DNA of 64,000 bases from Clostridia bacterium (GTDB lineage: Bacteria > Bacillota > DAOUPZ01). Shown in pieces: positions 45,377-53,698 of the stretch (its first letter is position 1; each line of letters begins with the position of its first letter). The notes below the pieces were generated by a model that had not been told where the DNA came from, did no database searches, and saw nothing but the letters and a program-made list of their open reading frames with translations. The stretch is taken from positions 1 to 64,000 of the forward strand of contig DAOUPZ010000004.1 of NCBI GenBank assembly GCA_030625885.1, in the 5' to 3' direction. The position numbers and the translations under genes were made by a program.

Positions 45377-45909
45377 TAACTTTCTCCTCCTCTCTGCTCC
45401 AGATATATCTTTTTGAATTTATCCTGAGCACGTGCCAAAATGGTACCGACAGAGTTAACATTCATCCCAGTTACTGTGGCAATTTCTTGATACTGATAAC
45501 CGGAAAATTTCAGGAGTAAGCAGGTACGATCTCTTGCGGATAATTGCTTGAGGATACTTCTCACTTCCCGCACTTCCTGATTGCGTACGACCACTTCTTC
45601 AAAGGAAATCATTTTAGCCATTCGCTCCATCTCACAGTGATCTTCTCTTTTTTGCCTGCTTTTTTCACTACGCAAATGGTTGTAAGCTAAGTTAGTTGCC
45701 ACCTTAGCAAGCCATCCTCCGATATTTGAAAAATCAGCAGGCGGCAACTGGTATAATTTCAAGAAAGCTTCCTGTGCCATGTCTTCTGCTAAAGATTGAT
45801 TCCCTACTAAATAATAAAGCTGACGGCATACAAAGGGATAGTAATTGTGAAATATTTGTTCAAAAGATTGTGATTCCGTTTTAATCATTGATTTGAGCTC
45901 AACGGCCAT
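45376..45909 (-). CDS. ECF-type RNA polymerase sigma factor
   Basis: A 177-aa extracytoplasmic-function sigma factor. Region 2 has FEQIFHNYYPFVCRQLYYLVG and DMAQEAFLKLY; region 4 has LSARDRTCLLLKFSGYQYQEIATVTGMNVNSVGTILARA (helix-turn-helix). Start ATG 45909 has a GGCAGGTGG site at 8 nt; a GTG four codons upstream is less likely. It is first of an operon with its anti-sigma factor and an ABC exporter, which may be its regulon. The target promoter was not identified. Confidence 0.93.
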   Translation of the reverse strand: MAVELKSMIKTESQSFEQIFHNYYPFVCRQLYYLVGNQSLAEDMAQEAFLKLYQLPPADFSNIGGWLAKVATNLAYNHLRSEKSRQKREDHCEMERMAKMISFEEVVVRNQEVREVRSILKQLSARDRTCLLLKFSGYQYQEIATVTGMNVNSVGTILARAQDKFKKIYLEQRGGES

Positions 45910-46019
45910 GGAAATTTCCACCTGCCTTCCTTCTAGCGTATCAACAGGCCCTGTTGACTGACTTCACATATATAACACAGTCTTTTGCATTTCTGTGACA
46001 TGATTTTTAAAAAAATTAA

Positions 46020-46095
46020 AAAATAGAGGGAAGAACGCAGCCTATGGCTGCTGAAAGATCGCTCCCTTTGGTCGCTGAACGAGGAACGATACAAA
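46020..46095. repeat. Mosaic repeat zone between the two sigma operons
   Basis: GAACGCAGCC-TAT-GGCTGCTG hairpin, GATCGCTCCCTTTGGTCGCT and GAACGAGGAACGAT words, directly before element copy C. Confidence 0.65.
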
Positions 46096-46127
46096 TATAA
46101 ACAAATAAAATATTAAGTAAAAACATG

Positions 46128-46292
46128 ACATTAGGTATGGTTATGCTGGAAGGAATCTTATCGCGTCGATGGTCTCAGGCACATCATATATCCACCATCA
46201 GACTTCATGAGTACTACATTTCTATATGCACAAACTTCTTTAGCTTAGAAGATTCCTGTAAGCATAACCATACCTAAGCATAAACCTTACAT
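46128..46292 (+). repeat. 148-bp inverted-repeat element, copy C
   Basis: Core 46131-46277 (147 bp) with the perfect 17-bp arms TTAGGTATGGTTATGCT and complement. The inner helix AGGAATCTT pairs perfectly with AAGATTCCT; compared with copy B (CATCTT/AAGATG) both strands have changed while pairing is kept. GATGG/CCATC forms a further inner stem. The right-arm GGA of copies A and B is TGT here. Confidence 0.85.
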
Positions 46293-46319
46293 CAAGGTTA
46301 TACCTGCTAATCATATAAA

Positions 46320-46344
46320 AAAGGGCACCGCTTGGATGCCCTAA
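46320..46344 (-). terminator. Terminator of the second sigma/anti-sigma-like operon
   Basis: Minus-strand GGGCATC/GGTGCCC hairpin followed by TTTTTTAT, overlapping the stop codon. Confidence 0.85.
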
Positions 46345-47417
46345 TTGCTCTCTGTTTCAGCTTCTTCATTGTTTGTCGTTGCATTTGGAGATCCTTCTTG
46401 CTCTTCCTCTAGGGCAAGTTTGACATAAATGGTAACACGCTCCGGTGACGCTTTAGATGAATCACTTTCCATTTCTTCGTTACTTGCACACAGTGCTTCT
46501 GCTTCTATTGTAACAAACGTTCCGATCTCTGACAACTCATCCCATAAAGCAGGTTGTTTCTCGCTTGAAACTTGTAATACAAAAACATTTTCTTCTACTT
46601 TCTCTGCCTCTATTTCCAAACCATCCAAAGACGTCATCAATCTGTCTGCATCTTTCTCAATATCCTGTACTATGAGTGTATATTCTTCAGAGAAGGGCAT
46701 ATGATTACGCATTAAGGTTAAAGGCCTACTTTCTTCCACCATACCGTCTGTCATGCCCTGTCCCATACCCTCTGCTGAAAATTGACTCATCTCCGGACTT
46801 TCCGCTTCATTTCCAAAATCAGATTGATCCTTTATATCTAATGCTGCTATTTCAGGCAGCTCCGTTATTCGGTTTGCCCCATTCGCTTCTTTTGCAAAAT
46901 GATCCGCCACAGGCGTTGAGGCATCAGCCACCATCATCTCTTTTTGAAGCAAGCTATCTCCAAGATCTCCTCCCGTTCCCGACGGTGCACTCATCTCATA
47001 TTGGATCTCTGCATCTGATCCCCCCTGGCTTAAGCTTTGTGTTTCTTCGTCCAGTTCAAACGCTTGTTCCAACGAGGACGTTGCCAATGGATCTCCTGGC
47101 TGTTCCAACACAGAAAAACCATCCATACTATATAATAATCCACTTATTGCTACGCCTAATGTCAACATAGCTGCTACAGCAAACGAGGGTCTTCTAAAAA
47201 GGTTTTTCTTTTGTGACATCTTTGCTAATTCCCGATCACTTTGTTCTATAATTTTTTGTTCTAAATGCTCAGGATAAGAAATTGTATCGTCTTTTAAAAT
47301 GGACAATTGCTCTAAAACGTCAAGATACTCCTGTTCTTCCGATTCCAAATCACTACTCTCCGTTATTAGCCCATCATTAAAGCTATCAATAAACTCTGAT
47401 AACTCTTTTTCTTTCAT
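46341..47417 (-). CDS. Putative anti-sigma-like single-pass membrane protein
   Basis: A 358-aa protein with an acidic N-terminal cytoplasmic part (about 1-70), one transmembrane helix (77-97) and a low-complexity extracytoplasmic region rich in Ser, Glu and Met, followed by a folded segment from about 235 (EEYTLIVQDIEKDADRLMTSL). No zinc-binding HxxxCxxC motif is present. The role as anti-sigma factor is inferred from its position: its ATG directly follows the stop of a sigma factor gene. The C-terminal part resembles in style the DUF4349-like domains of such proteins, but I cannot confirm this. Confidence 0.65.
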   Translation of the reverse strand: MKEKELSEFIDSFNDGLITESSDLESEEQEYLDVLEQLSILKDDTISYPEHLEQKIIEQSDRELAKMSQKKNLFRRPSFAVAAMLTLGVAISGLLYSMDGFSVLEQPGDPLATSSLEQAFELDEETQSLSQGGSDAEIQYEMSAPSGTGGDLGDSLLQKEMMVADASTPVADHFAKEANGANRITELPEIAALDIKDQSDFGNEAESPEMSQFSAEGMGQGMTDGMVEESRPLTLMRNHMPFSEEYTLIVQDIEKDADRLMTSLDGLEIEAEKVEENVFVLQVSSEKQPALWDELSEIGTFVTIEAEALCASNEEMESDSSKASPERVTIYVKLALEEEQEGSPNATTNNEEAETESN

Positions 47418-47981
47418 TTATACAATTCCCTCCTTTCTCATCAATTCCTTAAGCTGAACTACGGCACGATGTTGTGCTGTTCGAACAGCACTTTCACTTT
47501 TACCCATCATTTGAGACGTTTCCCGTACTGAATAACCTTCTAGCAGGCGATAACTAATGATCTGCTGTTGCTCATCAGATAACTGTTGTAAGCAATGCCG
47601 AATTTCCTGCTTTTTTTCCTCTAACATATAAAACGCCTCGGGACCCTTTTTAAGATCAGGTATATACTTTAAGACTTCTTCATGCCCCATCACTGTTATT
47701 TTCTTCTTACGATATCCATCAATAATTAGGTTATTGGCAATGGTCATTAAATAACTTTTAAAACGTGTATCACGAATGGTATATCTAGCCATAGATGAAA
47801 CTGCCCGACAGTAAGTGTCCTGTGTAATTTCCTCCGCTAAATGCGTATCTTTTGTCTTAAAAAAAACAAATTTATAAATATCTTGCCATGTATACGAGCA
47901 AAGCGTTTCCAGAGCCGCTTTATTCCCCTTTTTCACCTTCTTTAAGAGGGATTGTTCCTCAGCCAAGGATATCTCCTGCAC
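47418..47981 (-). CDS. ECF-type RNA polymerase sigma factor
   Basis: A 187-aa sigma-70 family protein. Region 2: FVFFKTKDTHLAEEITQDTYCRAV; region 4: LSDEQQQIISYRLLEGYSVRETSQMMGKSESAVRTAQHRA. The start is taken as GTG 47981 because GGAGGTG lies 6 nt upstream. The ATG at 47996 is itself part of that ribosome-binding site. It is followed immediately by a membrane protein likely to be its anti-sigma factor. It differs in sequence from the sigma factor at 45376, so the two are not a recent duplication. Confidence 0.92.
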   Translation of the reverse strand: MQEISLAEEQSLLKKVKKGNKAALETLCSYTWQDIYKFVFFKTKDTHLAEEITQDTYCRAVSSMARYTIRDTRFKSYLMTIANNLIIDGYRKKKITVMGHEEVLKYIPDLKKGPEAFYMLEEKKQEIRHCLQQLSDEQQQIISYRLLEGYSVRETSQMMGKSESAVRTAQHRAVVQLKELMRKEGIV

Positions 47982-48076
47982 AGGTGTCACCTCCATAATT
48001 AGAAACGATTATGTCTACTAAATGTTACAAAGATTCTTATTTATAAAAGTATAGCATAAAAAGGGAAAAGAAAAAA

Positions 48077-48131
48077 ACAAAAAAACGGGGACACACCGCT
48101 CGTACCTCTCGGAATGTCCCCATTTTTGCAT
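48077..48131. repeat. 55-bp GGGGACA palindrome, copy 5
   Basis: Starts in an A-rich stretch, AACGGGGACACACCG, and ends TGTCCCCATTTTTGCAT. The central word is CGTACCTCTCGG where other copies have CGTACCTCACGG. Confidence 0.8.
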
Positions 48132-48205
48132 ACATTTCTATAACTCCTTTTTTAACGATAGTTAAACCATCGCTCAGCTATCGTTTAACAATGGTTAAAC
48201 AACCA
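48132..48205. repeat. Tail module with AACGATAGTT inverted repeats, copy 3
   Basis: Same tail as at 34291 and 39042, here with AACCATCGCTCAGCTATCG. It is followed by CTTTTTGCATCCTTTATC and a CCTGCTACCTGCC word. Confidence 0.75.
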
Positions 48206-48252
48206 CTTACCTCTTTTTGCATCCTTTATCTTTCCCTGCCTGCTACCTGCCA

Positions 48253-48276
48253 AAAGACAGCAAAGCTGTCTATACT
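48253..48276 (-). terminator. Hairpin after the GerMN lipoprotein gene
   Basis: AGACAGC-TTT-GCTGTCT followed by TTTGG at the stop codon; a short T-run, so moderate strength. Confidence 0.55.
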
Positions 48277-48829
48277 AGTCCGTCTTCTTAATCACTTGTT
48301 CATTCCGTTCAAAGGGCTCATTTAGCGCGTAATGACCGGCAATTGATTCATCTTTGCTTCCCTCAATCAAAAGTTGTACTTTATTGATATCTTTAAGCTC
48401 GGTTAGGGTATTAACAATCGAATAAATGGTAAATGTTTCTCCGGCACTCCCACCCCAATGCTCGGTTTCAATCTCTCTAGAAAAATCGACATATACCGTA
48501 TCATTTTTCTTAACGACGGACAGTACCTTAGTTTCAGCAGGTAAGGCAAGACCCAAATCTTCTTTCCCCGATCCCTTAATTAAAACCTCTAAAATTGCCT
48601 TTTCTATGGACTCTGTTCCTTTTGAAATTTCTACTTCAACGGGAACCAAAAACTCTGCGTTACCATCTGGAAAATATAACGTGGCTTTCACTATTTCAGG
48701 CGCCTGATTCGACTGTGCTGGATTACCATTTGTTTCTGATGGTTTTTTATCACCACATCCCATCACAAAAATCGTAATCCATACGATTAAAATACCTGTT
48801 AATAGCCTAGTATAACTTTTGTGTTTCAT
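48275..48829 (-). CDS. GerMN domain lipoprotein
   Basis: A 184-aa exported lipoprotein with a hydrophobic signal and lipobox VMGC near residue 25, followed by a Ser/Asn-rich spacer and a GerMN (sporulation/spore germination) domain: VKATLYFPDGNAEFLVPV, EKAILEVLIKG, DTVYVDFSREI and GETFTIYSIVNTLTEL. Start ATG 48829 fits AGGGGG at 7 nt better than the ATG two codons earlier. GerM-type domains act in spore engulfment or germination. The downstream gene order gives no further clue. Confidence 0.9.
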   Translation of the reverse strand: MKHKSYTRLLTGILIVWITIFVMGCGDKKPSETNGNPAQSNQAPEIVKATLYFPDGNAEFLVPVEVEISKGTESIEKAILEVLIKGSGKEDLGLALPAETKVLSVVKKNDTVYVDFSREIETEHWGGSAGETFTIYSIVNTLTELKDINKVQLLIEGSKDESIAGHYALNEPFERNEQVIKKTD

Positions 48830-48840
48830 GCTCATTCCCC

Positions 48841-49188
48841 CTATATCTTTTTCGCAATACCTTCAATTAATTTAAACCCTTGTATCGAAGCATTCTGCTG
48901 CATCATATCATAAATAGCTGAACCTACTAAGAATGCAATCAAAGGCGCTAAAATAGATGCACTTATAATGGCCCACATATATCCTTTTTTAGTAATCTCA
49001 TTATCACTGCGTCGAAATAAAACGCATACAATATAAGATATACTCAAACCCACCAAAGGACTCCAAATTAACTTTCTTTGAATCACACTTAATTGAAAGG
49101 TTTGGGGCTGAACGAACGCCCATATCACATAGACTAACAAAACACTCCCCAAACTCATTAACATAACATGATAATTTTTATATTTCAT
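48841..49188 (-). CDS. Small membrane protein of unknown function
   Basis: A 115-aa protein with three predicted transmembrane helices (about residues 8-26, 40-57 and 71-92). ATG 49188 follows GAGGTG; a GTG three codons upstream overlaps that site. It is followed 12 bp later by the GerMN lipoprotein gene, so the two form an operon. Both proteins begin with a similar MKxK...Y segment ahead of the first helix. I do not recognise a family. Confidence 0.7.
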   Translation of the reverse strand: MKYKNYHVMLMSLGSVLLVYVIWAFVQPQTFQLSVIQRKLIWSPLVGLSISYIVCVLFRRSDNEITKKGYMWAIISASILAPLIAFLVGSAIYDMMQQNASIQGFKLIEGIAKKI

Positions 49189-49306
49189 TGAATCCACCTC
49201 AAATTTTAATTGTTTTAATATTTTCCCTGCTATTGCCTTATTCTCATTTATATTTCTCTTACAAATAAAAATCCCCTGCTTAAAATAAAATTTTCTTATA
49301 AAGTTT

Positions 49307-49348
49307 AAAGCGAGCGGTTTGAGAATACCATCCCAAACCCCTCGCTTT
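49307..49348 (-). terminator. Hairpin after the GNAT gene
   Basis: Minus-strand AAAGCGAGGGGTTTG with CAAACCGCTCGCTTT forms a long stem with one mismatch, followed by an AAACTTTAT tail. Either a weak terminator or a 3' stabiliser. Confidence 0.6.
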
Positions 49349-49371
49349 ATATTTCGTTTCCCCTGTCTTTC

Positions 49372-49863
49372 TTATAACTGCTTTTGCATCACAAACATAT
49401 CATGCCACTGACCAAACTTATAGGCGACCTCCTTGTAATGTCCTACCTCTTTAAAACCAAATTTTTGGTGTAACCCCAAGCTTTTTACATTTTGAGCAGC
49501 AATCAATGACATCATCGCATGATAATTTTGTTCTTTTCCTAATTCTATTAATTCACTGAGAATCTTTGTACCAATACCTTTTCCCCGGCTTCCGCCTTTC
49601 ACATAAATGGATATTTCACCTGTAAAACGATAAGAGGAGCGCATTTGAAATTGTGATAGGGTCCCCCAGCCCATCACCACACCCTCTTCCACTGCTACAA
49701 CTAGGGGGAATTTAGGATCCTGGTGCATTTGAAACCACTCTATACGATCAGCCATTGATTTTGGTTCTTCATCAAAGGGTGCTGTAGAATTGATAATCGC
49801 ATGATTATATATTTCTCGAATTTGGGGAAGATGCTGTACCCCAGCCTTAACTATTCGTATCAT
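49372..49863 (-). CDS. GNAT family N-acetyltransferase (phosphinothricin acetyltransferase-like)
   Basis: A 163-aa acetyl-CoA-dependent acetyltransferase. The N-terminal IRIVKAGVQHLPQIREIYNHAI and STAPFDEEP resemble the PAT/YwnH group. The acetyl-CoA loop is SRGKGIGTKIL (motif A, R-x2-G-x-G), and the C-terminal LHQKFGFKEVGHYKEVAYKFGQW with DM is typical. Members acetylate methionine sulfone or sulfoximine and phosphinothricin; the physiological substrate is uncertain. It is monocistronic with AGGAGGAAC before ATG. Confidence 0.88.
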   Translation of the reverse strand: MIRIVKAGVQHLPQIREIYNHAIINSTAPFDEEPKSMADRIEWFQMHQDPKFPLVVAVEEGVVMGWGTLSQFQMRSSYRFTGEISIYVKGGSRGKGIGTKILSELIELGKEQNYHAMMSLIAAQNVKSLGLHQKFGFKEVGHYKEVAYKFGQWHDMFVMQKQL

Positions 49864-49967
49864 CCTTGTTCCTCCTATTTCTTGTTAATTAAAAGTCTAT
49901 CGCCGATAAATATTCCGTTTTAGAATATTTATTCATTATTGTCGAATATTTATGTATATATATAATA

Positions 49968-50002
49968 AAATAAGTTCTTGCAAAATGCAAGAACTTATTT
50001 TA
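49968..50002. terminator. Palindromic hairpin between the DnaJ-like and GNAT genes
   Basis: AATAAGTTCTTGCA-AAA-TGCAAGAACTTATT is a perfect 14-bp stem with TTT on one side. It lies 150 bp beyond the DnaJ-like gene and 105 bp upstream of the GNAT gene, so it most likely stops DnaJ-like transcription. Confidence 0.65.
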
Positions 50003-50151
50003 ATTTTAAAGCAATATTTTCTTATATGGATTACATTAAAGTTTAAATATTTAGAATGGCTCTTGGCTCTTGCCTCTTTCCTTCTCTTTTCCTGCAAATC
50101 TGCAATGTAAGTTCTTTATTACATTACATGACGTATATTAATATCGTTGCC

Positions 50152-51138
50152 TTAATCTTGACGTGGATCAAATTTAGAATGCTCTGCCAATGCTTCAAAT
50201 AGCTCCCTCTCTTTAAGACTCAGCTGCTTAGGTACTTTAATTTCTACTACTGCATAAAGATTTCCTCGCTGCTCTTTACTTTTAGGTAACCCTAATGCCT
50301 TCAACCGAAAACGCTGTCCACTCTGAGTTCCCTCAGGTATATTTAATTTTACAGAACCGTCAAGGGTAGATACCGGAACTTTTGTTCCCAAAGCCGCTTC
50401 CCACGGTGTAAGCGATATTTCTACAATTAAGTCATGGCCTTCCAGCTTGAATATCTTATGAGCGGCAATATGCACACTTAAATATAAGTCACCTGCTTTA
50501 CCGCCCCCCTTTCCCGGGTATCCTAATCCCGCCAAACGAATACGCATTCCTTCTATAATACCTGCTGGAATATTCACATTGACTTCATGGGGTTTTCCTG
50601 CCATTCTCCCGGTGGCATTACGCTCGGTATTTTGCAGCATTAAACGTTTACGCCCTCCTTTATATGCCTCTTCCAGCGTAATCGTAATCTCTTCTTCCCG
50701 ATCCTGCCCTTTCATTCTTTGCTGTTGGTGTGATGTAAACCCCCTATGGCCGCCTGCCCTAGAAGGTCCCCCCATCCCCTTACCAAAGAGTGCTTCAAAA
50801 AAGCTGCTGAATCCACTGTCATCCATTCCACTAAAATCGAATCCTTGAGCCCCATTACCACTACGAAATTCATAGTGCTTATTATCCCAACCTGGTGGTG
50901 GTGAAAAGTCCTGTCCAGCGTTCCAATTAGAACCTAACGTATCATATTTCTTCCTTTTTTCCGGTTCTTTTAATACTTCATAGGCTTCACTTATTTGTTT
51001 AAACTTTCCCTCAGCCCCCTTATCCTGATTCACATCTGGATGATATTTACGAGCCAACTCTCTATACGCTTTCTGGATTTCACGTTGTGTGGCATTTCGT
51101 GGTACGCCCAATACTTTATAATAGTCCTGAAATTTCAT
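50152..51138 (-). CDS. CbpA-type DnaJ co-chaperone without zinc finger
   Basis: A 328-aa J-domain protein that should stimulate a DnaK ATPase. J domain about 5-70 with HPD at 33-35 ([10 protein letters not shown]), a Gly/Phe-rich linker (about 75-150), then the two DnaJ C-terminal peptide-binding domains (GRKRLMLQN..., [19 protein letters not shown] and [18 protein letters not shown]). The four CxxCxGxG zinc repeats of canonical DnaJ are absent, so it is CbpA-like. No CIRCE operator is visible upstream and dnaK-grpE are not adjacent. Confidence 0.93.
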   Translation of the reverse strand: MKFQDYYKVLGVPRNATQREIQKAYRELARKYHPDVNQDKGAEGKFKQISEAYEVLKEPEKRKKYDTLGSNWNAGQDFSPPPGWDNKHYEFRSGNGAQGFDFSGMDDSGFSSFFEALFGKGMGGPSRAGGHRGFTSHQQQRMKGQDREEEITITLEEAYKGGRKRLMLQNTERNATGRMAGKPHEVNVNIPAGIIEGMRIRLAGLGYPGKGGGKAGDLYLSVHIAAHKIFKLEGHDLIVEISLTPWEAALGTKVPVSTLDGSVKLNIPEGTQSGQRFRLKALGLPKSKEQRGNLYAVVEIKVPKQLSLKERELFEALAEHSKFDPRQD

Positions 51139-51334
51139 AATCTTTTCCCACTCTCCCTTCCGATTAGATGATGATTAAAGGGTATTATATAATAAAGAAT
51201 ATTTTAGTCTATTAGGATTCATTTTTCAATAACAAGTATTTACTTTTTGGTACTAATAAAAATGATTTATCTATCGCTAACACTGCTTCCTCTATTATCA
51301 TATTATACCCCGTAAAAATGCTTAAAATAAATAA

Positions 51335-51363
51335 TTGCTTTTCCTTTTATTTTATTTTAGAAT
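51335..51363 (+). promoter_or_regulatory. Putative promoter of the radical SAM gene
   Basis: TTGCTT (51335-51340), 17-bp spacer, TAGAAT (51358-51363), about 38 bp before the start codon. Good spacing, moderate match to consensus. Confidence 0.45.
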
Positions 51364-51401
51364 CTATGATAATGATAGTTTTTAAAGAAAGGTGATCTAA
51401 T

Positions 51402-52301
51402 ATGCTACAGTCTTTATCTAACTGCCAATTATGCCCTCACTGCTGTCAGGTTAACCGTTTAGCTGGTGAAATAGGGCAATGTGGTGGTTCTGACAGCATC
51501 AAACTGGCGTTAGCTTCCCTCCATCATTGGGAGGAACCTTGCATTAGCGGAGATCAAGGCTCAGGAACCATCTTTTTCTCCGGTTGTAATCTTCATTGTG
51601 TTTATTGTCAAAATCATGAAATCAGCCAGGAACTCAAAGGAAAAACCGTGTCTGTAGATCAACTTGTAGAGATTTTATTAAATCAACAGAAAAAAGGTGC
51701 ACATAATATTAACCTTGTTTCCCCTACGCCTTATATTCCCCTGATAGCAGCCGCCTTAAAAATTGCTAAAGCGCAGGGGCTACATATTCCTATTATTTAT
51801 AATACCAGTTCCTATGAAAATGTCCATTCCTTGCACGCTTTAGAAGGGTTGATTGATATTTATCTTCCTGATCTTAAGTATGCTGATCATCAGTTATCTG
51901 TAAACTATTCTGGAGCGCCAAAATATTTTTACCATGCCACACGAGCTATTCTAGAAATGTATCGTCAAGTCGGTTCTCCTTGTTTCAATAAAAACGGCTT
52001 ACTGGAAAGCGGCTTAATGATTCGTCATCTCATATTACCCGGACAACTTGATAATACTCAAAGAATTCTGGATTGGATTAAAGAAAATCTCCCTCTAGAT
52101 GTTTTTATCAGTTTAATGGGTCAATATGTGCCACTCTACCATGCTGATCAATTTACTGAAATCAACCGAGTGCTGACTGAAAAGGAATATAATCAAGCCA
52201 TTGACTATTTCTTTGCCATCGGACTTGAAAATGGTTATGTTCAAGAATTAGATGCTGCAAGCAGCGATTACGTTCCAAATTTTGATTTTAGTGGTATATA
52301 A
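51402..52301 (+). CDS. Radical SAM protein, PflA-like (COG1313)
   Basis: A 299-aa radical S-adenosylmethionine protein. The 4Fe-4S motif is C62-x3-C66-x2-C69 in FFSGCNLHCVYCQNHEIS. N-terminal cysteines CQLCPHCC (8-15) and Cys27 may bind a second metal centre. IYLPDLKYAD is shared with PflX/COG1313 proteins. ATG follows AAAGGTGATC at 8 nt. These proteins are similar to pyruvate formate-lyase activating enzyme but their targets are mostly unknown. No glycyl radical enzyme is adjacent. Confidence 0.9.
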   Translation: MLQSLSNCQLCPHCCQVNRLAGEIGQCGGSDSIKLALASLHHWEEPCISGDQGSGTIFFSGCNLHCVYCQNHEISQELKGKTVSVDQLVEILLNQQKKGAHNINLVSPTPYIPLIAAALKIAKAQGLHIPIIYNTSSYENVHSLHALEGLIDIYLPDLKYADHQLSVNYSGAPKYFYHATRAILEMYRQVGSPCFNKNGLLESGLMIRHLILPGQLDNTQRILDWIKENLPLDVFISLMGQYVPLYHADQFTEINRVLTEKEYNQAIDYFFAIGLENGYVQELDAASSDYVPNFDFSGI

Positions 52302-52572
52302 CCATAATCTCTAAAATAATCATAATATATCTGTATTGTTAACAATTATAAATAATATACGGTTCATAATCTATATTAGCTGAAGGCTTAAGGCCTAAAA
52401 CTGAAAACTAAAGAAAGAAGAAAAAAATTATGCATATCTAATTTTATTGAAGAATAAGACAACATGCTCATATAATAAGTATAATTAATGCCAATAAGCA
52501 TTTATTTACCTCTTTTTTGTGATAAAATATTACCATTATAAGGATTATTTTCTTTTCAAGGGGATGTATACT

Positions 52573-53445
52573 ATGCAAGATGAAGTACGTTATCAAGCCG
52601 CCAGAAAAATATCCATTCAAACCATGATGGGCAACTTATTTCTGACAGTGCTCAAACTACTGATTGGATTCTTCTCCGGTAGTAAAGCAACTATAGCGGA
52701 CGGATTTCATTCATTATCTGATGTATTAACAACCCTGCTTGTCCTATTTTGTATTCGAATTTCACGAAAGCCTGCAGATGAAGACCACCCCTATGGTCAT
52801 TATCGTATTGAAACCATTTTAGCACTTATTATGGCAATTTCTCTAGGATTTGTAGGCTTGGAAATTGCCAAAACAAGTATCAAAACCGTTCAATCAGGCT
52901 CTTATAAATCAGCAGGTGTTTTACCCATCGTCTCAGCTTTATTATCCATTATTATTAAAGAAGTCATGTTCCGCTATACATACCGGGTCGGTAAACAGAT
53001 CGACAATAAAGCACTTATGGCTGACGCCTTTCATCATCGTTCGGATGCGTACTCTTCTATCGCTGCATTATTTGGAACCACGGGGGCCTATTTAGGTCTT
53101 GCTATTTTAGATCCTTTGACCGGATTATTTGTGTCTCTTTTTGTTATAAAAGCGGGTTACGATATCGGCAGACCTACCTTTGATGAGTTGATGGAAAAAA
53201 ATGATGAAGCACTCGCCCTTAAAATTGCAACCCTTTCAGAGCGTGTTAATAATGTCATTAATGCTCACCATATTAGAACGAGAAAAAACGGCTCAAAAAT
53301 TTTTGTTGAATTACATCTTGTCGTTGATCATGATTTAACCGTTCTAGAGAGTCACGAAATTACTGAAAATGTTGAAAGTATGTTAAAAAATGAATTGCCT
53401 TCGATTGAAGAAGTATTAGTTCACGTTGAACCTTCCCATCAATAG
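52573..53445 (+). CDS. Cation diffusion facilitator (CDF) family transporter
   Basis: Divalent metal/proton antiporter of 290 aa. Six helices; metal sites ADGFHSLSDVLTT in helix 2 and ADAFHHRSDAYSS in helix 5 (HxxxD pairs), and a C-terminal cytoplasmic domain (about 205-290) with HHIRTRKNGSKIFVELHLVVD. The HxxxD-HxxxD set suggests zinc, iron or manganese. Start ATG 52573 has AAGGGG 9 nt upstream; longer frames begin in the untranslated region. Terminator at 53491. Confidence 0.94.
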   Translation: MQDEVRYQAARKISIQTMMGNLFLTVLKLLIGFFSGSKATIADGFHSLSDVLTTLLVLFCIRISRKPADEDHPYGHYRIETILALIMAISLGFVGLEIAKTSIKTVQSGSYKSAGVLPIVSALLSIIIKEVMFRYTYRVGKQIDNKALMADAFHHRSDAYSSIAALFGTTGAYLGLAILDPLTGLFVSLFVIKAGYDIGRPTFDELMEKNDEALALKIATLSERVNNVINAHHIRTRKNGSKIFVELHLVVDHDLTVLESHEITENVESMLKNELPSIEEVLVHVEPSHQ

Positions 53446-53490
53446 TACTTTAATCAATCTAAAATGGCATACTAAATATATAAATAAAGC

Positions 53491-53532
53491 AACTGAGACA
53501 GACACAGTTCATCCTGTCTCAGTTGCCTTTTA
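53491..53532 (+). terminator. Terminator of the CDF gene
   Basis: GCAACTGAGACAG/CTGTCTCAGTTGC stem with CTTTTAG tail, 45 nt after the stop codon. Confidence 0.85.
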
Positions 53533-53698
53533 GTAATCATAAAAAATCACCCCATTACGTTATTTTAAAACCTAAAACAATTTTATAAAAACCTCTTGCT
53601 TATTTATATAAGCAGTGATATCATTACTTCTCGGATGGCGATTTGTTCTTTTAAAAAGCAAATATAAAATATAGCGATTGATGATAGTCATATCGCTT

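Noticed and set aside
46676-47170. A 164-codon open frame on the plus strand
   Set aside because: It is entirely antisense to the anti-sigma-like gene, has no ribosome-binding site, and its protein is a Pro/Leu/His-rich shadow.
51139-51401. CIRCE heat-shock operator upstream of the DnaJ-like gene
   Set aside because: No TTAGCACTC-N9-GAGTGCTAA inverted repeat is visible in this spacer.
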